From Girardinichthys multiradiatus (taxonomy: Eukaryota > Chordata > Actinopteri > Cyprinodontiformes > Goodeidae): 64,000 nucleotides of DNA. The notes under the pieces were generated by a model that was given only the letters and a program-made list of their open reading frames with translations, searched no databases and had not been told where the DNA came from. The stretch is taken from contig NC_061796.1 of NCBI RefSeq assembly GCF_021462225.1, positions 48,465,613-48,529,612 on the forward strand, read 5' to 3'. The position numbers were made by a program, and so were the translations under genes. Position 1 is the first letter of the stretch. The number at the start of each line of letters is the position of its first letter. Positions 27,166 through 35,175 of this stretch are shown here, piece by piece.

Positions 27166-30100
27166 CAGGTGTGTTACCGCATCCTGATGCAGCTGTGTGG
27201 TCAGTACGGTCAGCCGGTCCTCGCCGTCAGAGTCCTGCTGGAGATGAAGAAGGCTGGAATCACTCCCAACACCATCACCTACGGATACTACAACAAGGTC
27301 ACTGACACACACACACTCTTGTTTTGCTATATGTAGTGAGGACCATGTGTTGACTCCCATTGATTTTCAGTCATTTTCAACCCTTTCTATGCCCTAACCC
27401 TGACAATAACCCTAAACCTAACCATTACCTGTGCATGTCTAACCCTAACCCTGACAATAACCCTAAACCTAACCATTACCAGTGCTTACCTAACCCTAAC
27501 CTTAACCTAAACTCAATTCACATCTTAGTCCTAAACCTAACTGTTAGCAAAATAGGTCGTGAGGACCAGCAAAATGTCCTCACTTTGGTACAAACGGTCC
27601 TCAATTTAATGGTGAAATCGGGAAAATGGTCTCACTGTGATGCCAAGACAGGAACACACACACACACACACACACACACATAAACACTTATCCCGTTTTG
27701 TAATGTTTCAGGCTGATCTTATGTTTTTCCTCCTCAGGCTGTGCTGGAGTGTAAGTGGCCCTCGACCAATCAGGGCGGTCATCTCCGCTGGGCTAAGCTA
27801 AGGAACGTTCTATTGGCTGTAGCTCAGTTTAGACAGCCAATCAAACGGCAGCAGAAGGTCGACTCTGTGAGCTCCAGAGGAAGTCCAAAAGGTCTCATTG
27901 TTCATCCTGCAGGTATAAACATGTCGCTGCTCTAATTAAGGAAGGTGATGCAGATTTCTCTGTTTTTATCATAGAAGCCATGATTGAACCCAACCAGAAG
28001 CCCCGCCCACAGTGTGCTCTGATTCGTCAGTCCAGCTGGAGTGGTCTGAGTGAAAGCTCGAGTCACGAGTCTTTGAGTGGGTCACTGGTGAAGAGCTGCA
28101 GCCTGAGCAGCATGAAAACATCCAGCGACAGTAAGAACTCTATCCCACAGATCAGTACCACAAAGTAATCACTAATGATTGATGATGATGACTCTTATGT
28201 CCTTTCGGTCCTCAGAGCTCAGAGTGTGTAAGAAGTCCTCCATCCTCCCCAGTTCAGCGACAAACAGGGACCCAGTCCTCTCTAAACCCCCTCTTGGACG
28301 GAGAGAAGCCTCTGCTCCACCTGCAGCGCTGCCTGGTGAAGCCGTGGTTCGGCGCAGTGATGTCTGCCTTTCCACCTTCTACACAGAGTGTGCAGAACCT
28401 CTACTGGACTGCAGCTGTGATCCTGAGGAGAGATACAGCAGGTCGGTGTGTTTGTTTCTCCTGTTAGTTCAGGTTTATTCCGTCCAATCTGATGGGATTT
28501 ATGCTCCAACTACAGAACGGGACGCTCCAGTGGCAGGAACAAGGCTGGGATTGTAGATGAGAACTACAACCATGTGTCGTCTCCAAACCGAGGAGGTCTG
28601 GCAGGAAAACTGCAACAGCTCCTCACACCAAGCAGACACAGAACGTCGGTACGGCGGGCCACCAGCGTTGAAAACCGCCGATCAGGAGGAGGACGGATCG
28701 GTCGCAGAGTGTCGGATCAGAGGCAGTCTAGGAAATCTCAAGTGGCTGAAACTTTCCTGAAGGCAAAGGATCGGTTGGTGAACGCCACGTCAGAGGTGAC
28801 TGCATGTTCATGTGATGTAAATGTTGCTTAATTTGATGCAGGTGGACGGAGATGAGCTGCAGATCCAGTGTTCACCACTAGGGGCTGCTCTCTTTCAGAT
28901 GTTGAACTGAACCTCAAACTCTGAATCAAAGCTTCAGGTTTTCAGAACAGAAACTGTTCAGATCTGCTCATTGAGATGTTTCTCTATAGTTCTTGACCAA
29001 AGTTCTGAATTTTTGAGCGTCTCCTGAAGTTTAGAATAATATGCAGTATCTCTCTTCAGAGCTCACTGTCTGTAGGAAGTGACCTGGACCTGACAGACCC
29101 GCCCACTGCAGCATATCCTCTGCGCAGGTCATGGGACGCCAACCAGGAGGGGGTGGGGATTGAGGTAAGTGGGTTGTTATGGTCAGTGAAGGTGGTTCCA
29201 CTGTCCTGGCTTCATTTTCCTGCTGTGTTTGTGTCCAGGTTCTGATGTCCAGCTGCTCACTGTGCCGTAGCTGCAACTCGTTGGTCTACGATGAGGAGAT
29301 CATGGCGGGCTGGTCCTCAGATGACTCCAACCTGAACTCATCCTGCCCGTTCTGCGGCGCCTCCTTTGTCCCTTTCCTGAACGCAGAGATCTGCGACTTG
29401 GGGCCCGTCGGCAGGTACAGAACCAGGAGACGGGATGGAGACGGTCCTTTGTTCCAGGTTCTGTATGTTACTGATTCTGCTGTTGTTCCTTCACAGTGTG
29501 GAGTGCTGTAACGTGAACCTGGAGGATGAGGTGGAGAGCGCTGTGAGACCCCCTAGTGGTCATGAGGTGTCCCTGCGGCCTCAGTGGAACGGCCTGAGCG
29601 ATGACTCTAGCTCTGAAACCAGCTCCTACTCTGAGACTAGCAAGGCCACCACGGTAACATCTCACCACCTTCACCTCTGCTGCCGTTCTTCCATCGATCC
29701 TCAGTCACTGACAGGCTCCACCTTCTCCTTCAGGTGTCGTCAGTGGGAGGGACTCCTCAGGTGACAGTGGCCTACCTGAGTCCTCTGGTTTTGAGAAAGG
29801 AGCTGGAGAGCTTGCTGGAGAATGAGGGCGAGTCTGTTCTGGCCCAACCTCAGTTTCTGGACAGCCACTCCATCATCTTCTGGAACCTGGTCTGGTACTT
29901 CCAGCGACTCAGCGTGCCCAGTAACCTGCTGCAGCTGGTCTGGAGCTCACCACTGGCCAGCCAGTTCACACAGGTGACTCATATGAACTTGTTCAGGTTG
30001 GGAGATGTGAATTTAGCTTAGGTAGTGAACTGTGAACATGATCTAATTGACTTCAATAAGGTTCTGCTGTCTGAACGTAGAACCTGGAGCAGGTTTCTGA

Positions 30101-32065
30101 TTGATGTGAGCTTCATGTTGCAGCCTGAGACTGATCCCAAACCCAATCCTACAACAGGGAAACAAACATAGACAGAAAACACAAAGAAACTTCAACAGGG
30201 CCCAGATCCAGACGGTACTGAAGCAGAGTGGAGCCATCCTGATGGAGAAAATACAAGACTTTAGCAGCCTAAGAGGAGTGTTTCTCAGAGGGTTCGGGTT
30301 GTGTTGAAGAATGAAGATGTTCACAGTAAATAATCAGCGAACTCCAGAAAGGAGGCTGAGACCTCCAGGGTTCTTTCACAGCGTACCGTAACGCTGTCAT
30401 TAAAGCTGCCGTTTTTTTTCTGTTTATTCTGTTCGCTGCAGTTCCTATAAACGGGCGATAAAAATAAACATAAAGTCAAACTCCTGGAAAGTTACCTGTT
30501 CATGAACATTACTGTAAGCTCCACAAAAGCAATCGGGGTTATCCAGAAAAGTAAACCATAAGACTCAAGAAAGTAACCCCGAAGCACTGGGGAAAGTAAC
30601 CTCTAAATTGAATTAAATGTAACCTGTAAGTTTAGAGGAAAGAATCCTGGACGTTCTGAAAAAGTTCTACATAAAATAATCAGTAATGCCCTGTAACCTG
30701 CAGGTTCTTTTAAAGTAACTTGTAAATTCCTGAGAAATAATCAGAAAGTTAAATTCTGAAGAAAATAACTTCTGGAATGAAACGTGTACGTTCCTGAGAA
30801 GTAACCTTTAAGTTCTTGAAAAATAATGGCTATGTTCCAGGAAAACTCCATGAAAGACCTCTGTTTGCTACCTCAGGTTCTCAGTGATTGTGCTCTGTTT
30901 GGATCAGGACCAACAGCTGCTGTGTTCCTGGGATTTGTTGGTTCTGAGCACAAATCTGCAGCCTGAACAAGTGTTTTATTGAACCTCTCCTCCAGGGGGC
31001 GCCTTCTGTGTCATTAAACACACAAAAAGACGAGTATGTCGCTAACTCACAGGTTGTTTTTATGCATCCCAGTCAGAGACCTCTGCAGTAAGAGTCCGGC
31101 TCCTCTGGGACACCCTGAGCCCTGACACAGACCGGTGGCCCCCCCTCTATGTCCTCTGGAGGATCCACAGTAAGGACAAGCAGCAGATATCTGCATCAGG
31201 AGACACAAATAGTCCCTGCAGTGGTTTTAATGGAGTCTCCCACCAGGTGGCGTCCTAATGAGAAGCTACAGCTGGAGGCGACACAACCACCCATTCACCC
31301 TGTCCTTCCTGGAGGAGGTGCTTCGCTGGGTGGGCATGAATGAGGTGCATAAGGCCATAACGCTCTTCCTGGACACCCTGGAGAAGCAGCCTGGGTCTCC
31401 ACAGATCCAAAGGTGTGTGCTTGGATTTGACACATTTTTGATAAAAAATGTCCCATCCCTGATCATACATCCGGCTCTGATGTATCGTTTTTCATGGTCT
31501 GTATGAATTTAAGGTGATGTTTGTGTTTTCCTGGCTGACAGGAGTCTCTACAGAGAATTCCTGTTCCTGACTCTGGCAGCGATGGGAAAAGACCACGCCG
31601 GTAAGACTCCACACACAACCCACACTGTAAGTTACCACAGTAATCCAGGTTGGGCGTTAGGTCAAGGTTTTGTTAAAGGTCAGATGTTTTTAACACGGAT
31701 CAGAGAACTGGAGCATGAAGAATCCTGACGGGACAAACGAAATTCAGACCAAAGATTCCAAGATTTTCCCTCCTTCCAGATTCAAACCAGAGGTGTGATC
31801 CTTAGACTGCAGCCCCTGTTTTTATTCTTAATGTCAGACTTTGGTTTAATCTCCGAAGAGGAACCAGGAAGCTTCTGGAAGCTTTGCCTGTGTAATCTTC
31901 TCCCTGTCTGTGTCCTCAGCTGCCTTCGATAAGAAGTACAAGGCGGCGTACATGCGGCTCTGCAGCTCTCTGGGTCAGGACGAGCTCCGCAGGAAGCGAG
32001 CTCAGCCTCCCGGTACCAAAGCCATCGACTGCAGAAGGAGCTTCCACCCGACCCTGGAGTGCTGA
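4057..32065 (+). CDS. dennd4b: DENN domain-containing protein 4 (DENND4B-like), Rab GEF
   Basis: DENND4 proteins are guanine-nucleotide exchange factors for Rab10-type GTPases at membranes. Coding exons: 4076-4404, 6043-6298, 6409-6478, 11271-11440, 11594-11835, 11952-12018, 18434-18492, 18988-19132, 19658-19833, 19923-20023, 20285-20500, 20745-20890, 20977-21110, 21212-21326, 26711-26917, 27169-27297, 27738-27912, 27975-28130, 28216-28441, 28516-28795, 29060-29164, 29239-29414, 29497-29653, 29734-29973, 31073-31169, 31247-31412, 31542-31600, 31920-32065. All junctions are GT-AG and keep phase, giving 1514 residues. The start is ATG 4076, 20 bases past a splice acceptor, reading [10 protein letters not shown] as in DENND4 N-termini. 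N-terminal exons (about residues 1-200) are MABP-like; residues about 200-640 are the tripartite DENN region ([13 protein letters not shown], [23 protein letters not shown]); a PPR-like motif is in exon 16; a C-x2-C...C-x2-C pair lies in exon 22; the C-terminus ends HPTLEC. Length fits DENND4B (about 1500) better than 4A or 4C (over 1800). The paralogue assignment is inference. Confidence 0.9.
4561..4745. mobile_element. Tc1/mariner fragment
   Basis: This stretch of DENND4B intron 1 matches, with small differences, the left half of the element at 61216-61754, including the shared ATCATTTATTTTCATCAATC-like and CACCCTTTGCCTTC-like segments. Only one end is present, so it is a truncated relic. 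Confidence 0.7.
5140..5820. repeat. Unclassified interspersed repeat, copy A (interrupted)
   Basis: This resembles 59030-60245: a (TTATTATTC)-like start, then CCAAACTT, GTTTAAAT-like, GCGCCCCCTA and TTGGGGG(A/T)ATGCCCTAA blocks in the same order. It ends in a GGCGAC-rich section (about 5720-5810) matching 60105-60210. No coding frame or terminal inverted repeat is evident. It is interrupted by a SINE-like insertion at about 5347-5524. It lies in DENND4B intron 1. Confidence 0.65.
5347..5524 (-). mobile_element. tRNA-derived SINE-like insertion
   Basis: Read on the minus strand, a weak A-box-like GGTGGCGGCACAGGTG is followed about 60 bases later by a clear B-box GGGTTCGACTCCC (near 5440-5455), then a CT-rich body and an A-run (5371-5385 region). 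Copy B of the host repeat lacks this block. The flanks GGTGGATCCCT (left) and GGTAGATCCCT (right) look like an imperfect target-site duplication. It is not a functional tRNA gene: there is no cloverleaf or anticodon arm. Confidence 0.55.
6485..10822 (+). mobile_element. L2-clade LINE, near full length, in DENND4B intron 3
   Basis: The element starts within about 30 bases of the exon 3 donor (GTGAGT at 6479) and ends in an (AATTG)n tail at 10822. In order it carries: an ORF1 remnant with an SGNH-esterase-like block ([10 protein letters not shown], about 6655-6690); an apurinic-type endonuclease frame 6927-7805 ([30 protein letters not shown] motifs); a reverse-transcriptase frame 7839-9299 ([34 protein letters not shown]); and a C-terminal frame 9303-9884. 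Stops at 7803-7805 and 9297-9299 split the ORF2 protein, so it is not autonomous as written. The second copy at 38391-40841 is very similar and inverted. Confidence 0.92.
10823..11270 (+). other. Remainder of DENND4B intron 3
   Basis: Plain intron sequence between the L2 tail and the exon 4 acceptor (CTGCAG at 11265-11270). I see no repeat family or RNA gene. Confidence 0.6.
12690..14250 (+). mobile_element. Decayed CR1/Rex1-like LINE relic in DENND4B intron 6
   Basis: Broken frames follow endonuclease-to-RT linker ([17 protein letters not shown]), the RKPAGPDGV block (about 13255), the [17 protein letters not shown] block (about 13430-13475), [13 protein letters not shown] (about 13660-13705), [11 protein letters not shown] (about 13760-13795) and the [11 protein letters not shown] block. 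Stops at 13020 and near 13623 and several frame changes make it inactive. About 80 residues of palm between GG (13625) and STGSPQG are deleted. The family is the same as the relic at 2272-3350 and close to 23060-26510. Confidence 0.85.
14425..15209 (-). mobile_element. Tc1/mariner deletion derivative
   Basis: Terminal inverted repeats of about 200 bp face each other (14425-14640 and 15035-15209), sharing for example GAATCAACAACAAGTGGGAC. Between them the minus strand encodes only the transposase C-terminus ([20 protein letters not shown], 14709-14903), containing the last catalytic-region NPIE motif. The right terminus is cut by the neighbouring Tc1 fragment. It cannot make transposase. Confidence 0.85.
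15209..15305. mobile_element. Fragment of a second Tc1-like terminus
   Basis: A Tc1-type end (CACCTGGTTTTAGACCACAA, then GGTGTAGGACCTCCTTTTG) directly abuts the preceding element with no spacer. Only about 100 bases remain before AT-rich (TA)n sequence. Confidence 0.55.
15391..16751 (-). mobile_element. Tc1-like transposon with broken transposase gene
   Basis: The left end CAGACCAAAAGTTTGGACAC is a common fish Tc1 terminus. Inner inverted repeats at about 15520-15600 and 16675-16751 pair (TTCTAGGTTCTTCAAAGTAG-like). On the minus strand an N-terminal helix-turn-helix domain ([19 protein letters not shown], from 16457) with a GRPR hinge is followed, after an internal deletion and frame change near 16165, by DDE-domain parts: [28 protein letters not shown] and NPIE. 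A stop follows NPIEMV. The right outer terminus is lost into a (TA)n run. Confidence 0.9.
16850..18165 (-). mobile_element. Rex3 (RTE-clade) LINE with internal deletion
   Basis: Minus-strand frames read from an endonuclease start ([19 protein letters not shown], 17718-18140) straight to the end of the reverse transcriptase ([32 protein letters not shown], 17437-17739), then [20 protein letters not shown] (17163-17450), [15 protein letters not shown], and the C-terminal [15 protein letters not shown] block (16921-17130). Most of the endonuclease and the N-terminal RT are deleted at about 17750-17765. The 3' end carries the Rex3-type GTACTCGTACTCGTCGTC run. It lies in DENND4B intron 6. Confidence 0.9.
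17484..17519. repeat. Perfect 15-bp inverted repeat (hairpin) inside Rex3
   Basis: Arms CCATGGTTCTCAACC and GGTTGAGAACCATGG flank a 6-base TTTTCC loop. It interrupts the Rex3 coding stretch right after the AAMVLNRK segment, so it looks like a local inverted duplication rather than part of the canonical element. Confidence 0.85.
19133..19657 (+). other. DENND4B intron 8, no feature seen
   Basis: Ordinary intron DNA between two DENN-region exons; no repeat or RNA gene recognised. Confidence 0.5.
21780..22890 (+). mobile_element. Non-LTR retrotransposon relic split by a hAT MITE
   Basis: Before the MITE, a [12 protein letters not shown] stretch is visible (about 21800-21835). After it come [18 protein letters not shown] (22263-22316), MYADDTVLF (22348-22374), [14 protein letters not shown] and a C-terminal [17 protein letters not shown] segment (about 22793-22850). 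Stops and a large deletion after 22457 make it dead. The clade is not certain from these pieces. Confidence 0.7.
21869..22250. mobile_element. hAT-type MITE with 8-bp target duplication
   Basis: The ends TAGGGCTGCAACTAATGATT and its near inverse (AACTAATTGTTTCAGCCCTA) are the terminal inverted repeats of a widespread fish non-autonomous hAT family. It is flanked by CACTGCCT (21861-21868) and CACTGCAT (22251-22258), an 8-bp duplication with one mismatch. There is no coding capacity. Confidence 0.9.
23060..26510 (+). mobile_element. Rex1/CR1-like LINE, nearly intact, in DENND4B intron 14
   Basis: Frame 23372-24925 gives the endonuclease ([42 protein letters not shown]) and the linker up to [14 protein letters not shown]. 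Frame 24948-26183 continues with [61 protein letters not shown] and the C-terminal [16 protein letters not shown] block. A single frame break at about 24912-24920 separates them. The 3' end has AATAAA and a (TGATTC)n tail at about 26484-26510. The exact 5' end is not visible. Good frame preservation suggests a young insertion. The Rex1 versus other CR1-group assignment is from motif memory. Confidence 0.88.
26983..27031. repeat. 17-bp perfect inverted repeat in DENND4B intron 15
   Basis: Arms GCACTGCTCCATATGGG and CCCATATGGAGCAGTGC are separated by 15 bases. It would fold as a hairpin in the pre-mRNA. I see no sign that it is a known microRNA; it may be a small fold-back element. Confidence 0.85.
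27040..27168 (-). repeat. Fish (CA)n-associated repeat, left arm, ending in (TG)n(CG)n acceptor tract
   Basis: GGGTTTAGGGATCGG followed by GAAAATGAATGGAAGTCAATG and a (TG)n run (27128-27156), then CGCGCGCGTCAG. It looks like a diverged reverse-oriented relative of the repeat downstream of exon 16 (27303-27680). Confidence 0.5.
27303..27680 (+). repeat. Repeat with telomere-like CCCTAA core and (CA)n ends
   Basis: A (CA)n, then AGTGAGGACC and CATTGATTTTCAGTCATTTTC, then many variants of AACCCTAACCCTGACAATAA and CCTAAACCTAACCATTACC (27397-27535), then TGTCCTCACTTTGGTAC and a closing (CA)n (27655-27680). The two GAGGAC/GTCCTC motifs are inverted. This resembles a dispersed teleost repeat and not a chromosome end. 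Confidence 0.7.
30000..31072 (+). repeat. DENND4B intron 24 with degenerate tandem phrase repeats
   Basis: Between about 30480 and 30850 the phrase GTAACCTGTAAGTTCCTGAG(A)AAT recurs in degenerate form perhaps seven or eight times at about 40-60 base spacing. It looks like an old minisatellite. No coding frame is supported elsewhere in this intron. Confidence 0.45.
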
Positions 32066-33715
32066 GCGTTCCTGATTCTGGATCAGCCCTCTGTGGGAGA
32101 GGGGACAGTGGCAGACTGGACCCTGCAGCCTCCACCCGCTTCACCTGTCTGCTGCAACCCTGAGGGAAAATCCTGAAACAGTCGGAGCAATCGGATCGGA
32201 GCTTAATCAGAGAGCAAACTGATTTTGGATTGATTCTTCAAGTTGGAGATGGAGGACAGTTCGTGCACCGGCACCAGGATCAGCTGCATCCTGGATCTGA
32301 ACTGCAGTTATCTTGGAATCGTCTTCCTGAACTGGAGTGTTGTGGGATTTCTGTTTTCCTTCCAGAGAGACTTTAAGAATGTTCTTGTTGAAACTGAAAT
32401 GTGGATTTAAAGCATCAAAAAACTCCATAGAAACTGTTTAATTAGCGTGGAGTTGGTTTGGATCGGCTCTCACAGTTTCCTGAATCCACAGATCGGATTT
32501 AAGCTTGTTTTACTACAACTGGAAAATGTTTTTAGGATCATCTTCTCTGTTTCCCCAGATTACAAAGAATCTCAGCGAAGCTACTGAGATGTTTCTCCTG
32601 ACAGCTTCTTCAGACTTCAGTTTTCCAACCAGCTTGGGTTTTATCCTAAGCCCACCAGAGTTTTAGTTTCAGAAACAAAAACTTTCCATTTTTACTCCTC
32701 TTGATGTAGCTGCAGGTTTCAAATAGAAATATCCCGTTGTTGAGCTCCATTCAGCTCAGGGCGGGTCAGAACCACCTGGGTGTAGTTACCTCTTCTAGTA
32801 AGCTGTGATGAGATTCAGCAATATAGTTTTCCATCTCAATCTGAACAGATTCTAAGAAAATTAAAAAAAATAAATGTAAAATATTGGAGCCGTTGGATGG
32901 TTAAATACAAGCCAGAACCCGGACAAGGTTCTGAGTTTTTATTGATCGGCAACAACATGCCGATTCTGGGCTCATGTGTAAAACATTGACATTTATTTCT
33001 GATTTTAAGATCAGAATTTTGACATCAGAGCCACAAATTGAGTCAGAAAATATTCCCGCCACCCTGATTTATGGTGATCAGTTTTCCAACCAGAAGCTCG
33101 TCTCCAACATGGCGTCCAATAATGATCCAGATCACCTGTCTGCTTCTCAGCTTTCCTCAAGAAATCCAGTCTGGGATATAAAGATAGTCAGGAACACTTT
33201 AGGACTTCACCTTCCAGCTACTTTTCCAACTGCCTCCTCAGGCAGTTCATCACTGTGTCTTCAGTCCTCCATGATGGTCTTCTTCCAGCTGCAGAAGGTC
33301 TACAGCATTCCTCCAAACCTATTAGAAATACACAATATGATGCTGATAATAATGAGAGGTTCCAGGAGGTGTCAGTGCTGCCAGTCTTTCTGAATTGTTA
33401 ATCAGTGTTCTGACAACTGAATATTATCCCAGGAATGATGCGTTTTTCAGATTCAGGAATCCATCCTTGTTTCTGAGAAAGCTTCCCCTAACTTAACCTG
33501 CTCCCACCCTCCTGTCTCTGGTTTGGTTCTGTTCACTAACTCTGATTGATAGGCTGAAGGTCAGAACTCAGGACTGAAACCAGGAACGTCCTGGCTGCTC
33601 CGACACAGAGATGTTTATTTAAATCTGCTGTTTGTCTAATTTATATTTGACTGTGACTCACATGGAAACGTTGCTTTTTTAACAAAGAAACCAATAAAAG
33701 ACGTCAATGATACCC
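32066..33715 (+). other. Likely 3' UTR of DENND4B
   Basis: About 1.65 kb without a supported frame follows the DENND4B stop. Candidate polyadenylation signals AATAAA lie at 32869-32874 and 33693-33698. A 139-residue frame at 32974-33393 shows no recognisable domain and is probably chance. An (ATCC)n/(TCCC)n microsatellite follows at about 33728-33775. Confidence 0.5.
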
Positions 33716-35151
33716 TGCTGCTGTTTCTCTTCATCCATCCATCCATCATCTGTCCCTCCCTCCCTCCATCTATCCATCGTTGTAAGTCTGAGATGGTCTC
33801 CAGGAGGAGCAACCCTCTCCAGCTCTTCCTGGTGGAATCCGAGGCATTGCTATACAAGAAGGAATATAGGGTCAATCTTGAGAGTTTTGGGTCTGCTTGG
33901 AGGTCATTGAGGATATCCAGTCTCTTGCCCTTTTTCCACTGGCTCTAGGTTTCCACTGACCCGCTGACAGCTGGAGGTACGACTGAAGCAACTCCAACAG
34001 CCGTCAGGTCGCTGTTCTACTGTTAATGTTACTGTGTGACATTGTCTCATTAAATTCATCTGTGTCAAACTAACTACCACAGTCCAGCCAGGTTTGCCTG
34101 AAGAAGGTAACATTTTCAGTTTATGAAGGAGATTTTGTCTCAGCCATGGTAAGCCCACACCATGATACAACCTCCTACCTAGAAACCTCTGAGCCCAGAC
34201 TCCTCTGAGGTAAACTTCTCTGCTCAGTAAAGTCTGTGAATGTTACTCTGATTTGTAGAACTGGATAAAGGTTCTGCAGAGTAATTTCTGCTCCATGAGG
34301 TTCTACCGGCCGATGATAAATAATGAGGGATCCAAATGGAACTGCTCAGGTTTCTTGTTGGGAACAGATCTTATCATTTGTTTTCCTCATTTATTTTGAC
34401 CATCGACCGGAAGTCTGTGTCGACAGGACAGGTGATTCTGCCTCGACGTGACTGTCTTCATTCCTCCAGCATGAGGTACGAGATGCTGATCGGATTGTAG
34501 AGAACCAGCGAGCTGGGTCACAGTGGAACTGGGAGAACTGGGAGGAAAGGCCTCTTCCAGGTAGGTTTAATAACCTGTCACGTGTTTTAAATGGATCACC
34601 GGCGGCACGAGGAAGGTTGGAGTCGTTTCATCTTTAGGGAAAATTGTTGCAAATGGCGGATTGTTGGCGCTGGTAGCTGCCTTCAAAAATCTCATTTACG
34701 GTTTCTTGTGACAGATATTGTTTTAAACAAAACTAGTTTTATGTGTTTAATAATTCGGTCTTGTTTGTATTTTACTATTTTCATTTGATAGAAATATCTC
34801 CTAGTTGAAATGTTTGTCTTTAGATATTTTTTTGCTCATTATTGCTCCTAATCTCAACCCAATGGAGTGATAAATAGAAAGTCTTTTATTATCATTCATT
34901 CCTCAAACGTGTTATTTTGTACGGTTTACAGAGGTGAATGTTTGATTTTTATGTCACTGCCTGCCTCCGTCCTGCAGCTGGGCGGGGCTATAGGTGGCGC
35001 TGTCCAGCTCTGTGGTTCTGAAACTGCAGCACAGGTTGTTACCGGTCAAACCTGCAGGTAAAATCAGACCAGAAATGTTACTTTACATAAAAATCGGGCC
35101 TTGACTTGGTTACTTGTCAGTCAGAATCTTCCAGCTATTCTTTGTTTTCAG
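33716..35151. other. Intergenic/upstream region between DENND4B and KIAA0319
   Basis: No transposon or coding frame is recognised. Two stretches could be 5' UTR exons of KIAA0319: one ending at CTTCCAG|GTAGGT (about 34560) and one about 34979-35059 flanked by CTGCAG and GTAAAA. A splice acceptor TTTTCAG just precedes the exon holding the KIAA0319 start. Promoter position unknown. Confidence 0.4.
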
Positions 35152-35175
35152 ACTGCATATCCACACAGCGCCACC

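Noticed and set aside
27397..27535. True telomere or chromosome end
   Set aside because: The CCCTAA units are few and diverged and lie inside an intron with coding exons on both sides.
32974..33393. 139-residue frame downstream of DENND4B
   Set aside because: No domain, no splice context, and it lies in probable 3' UTR.
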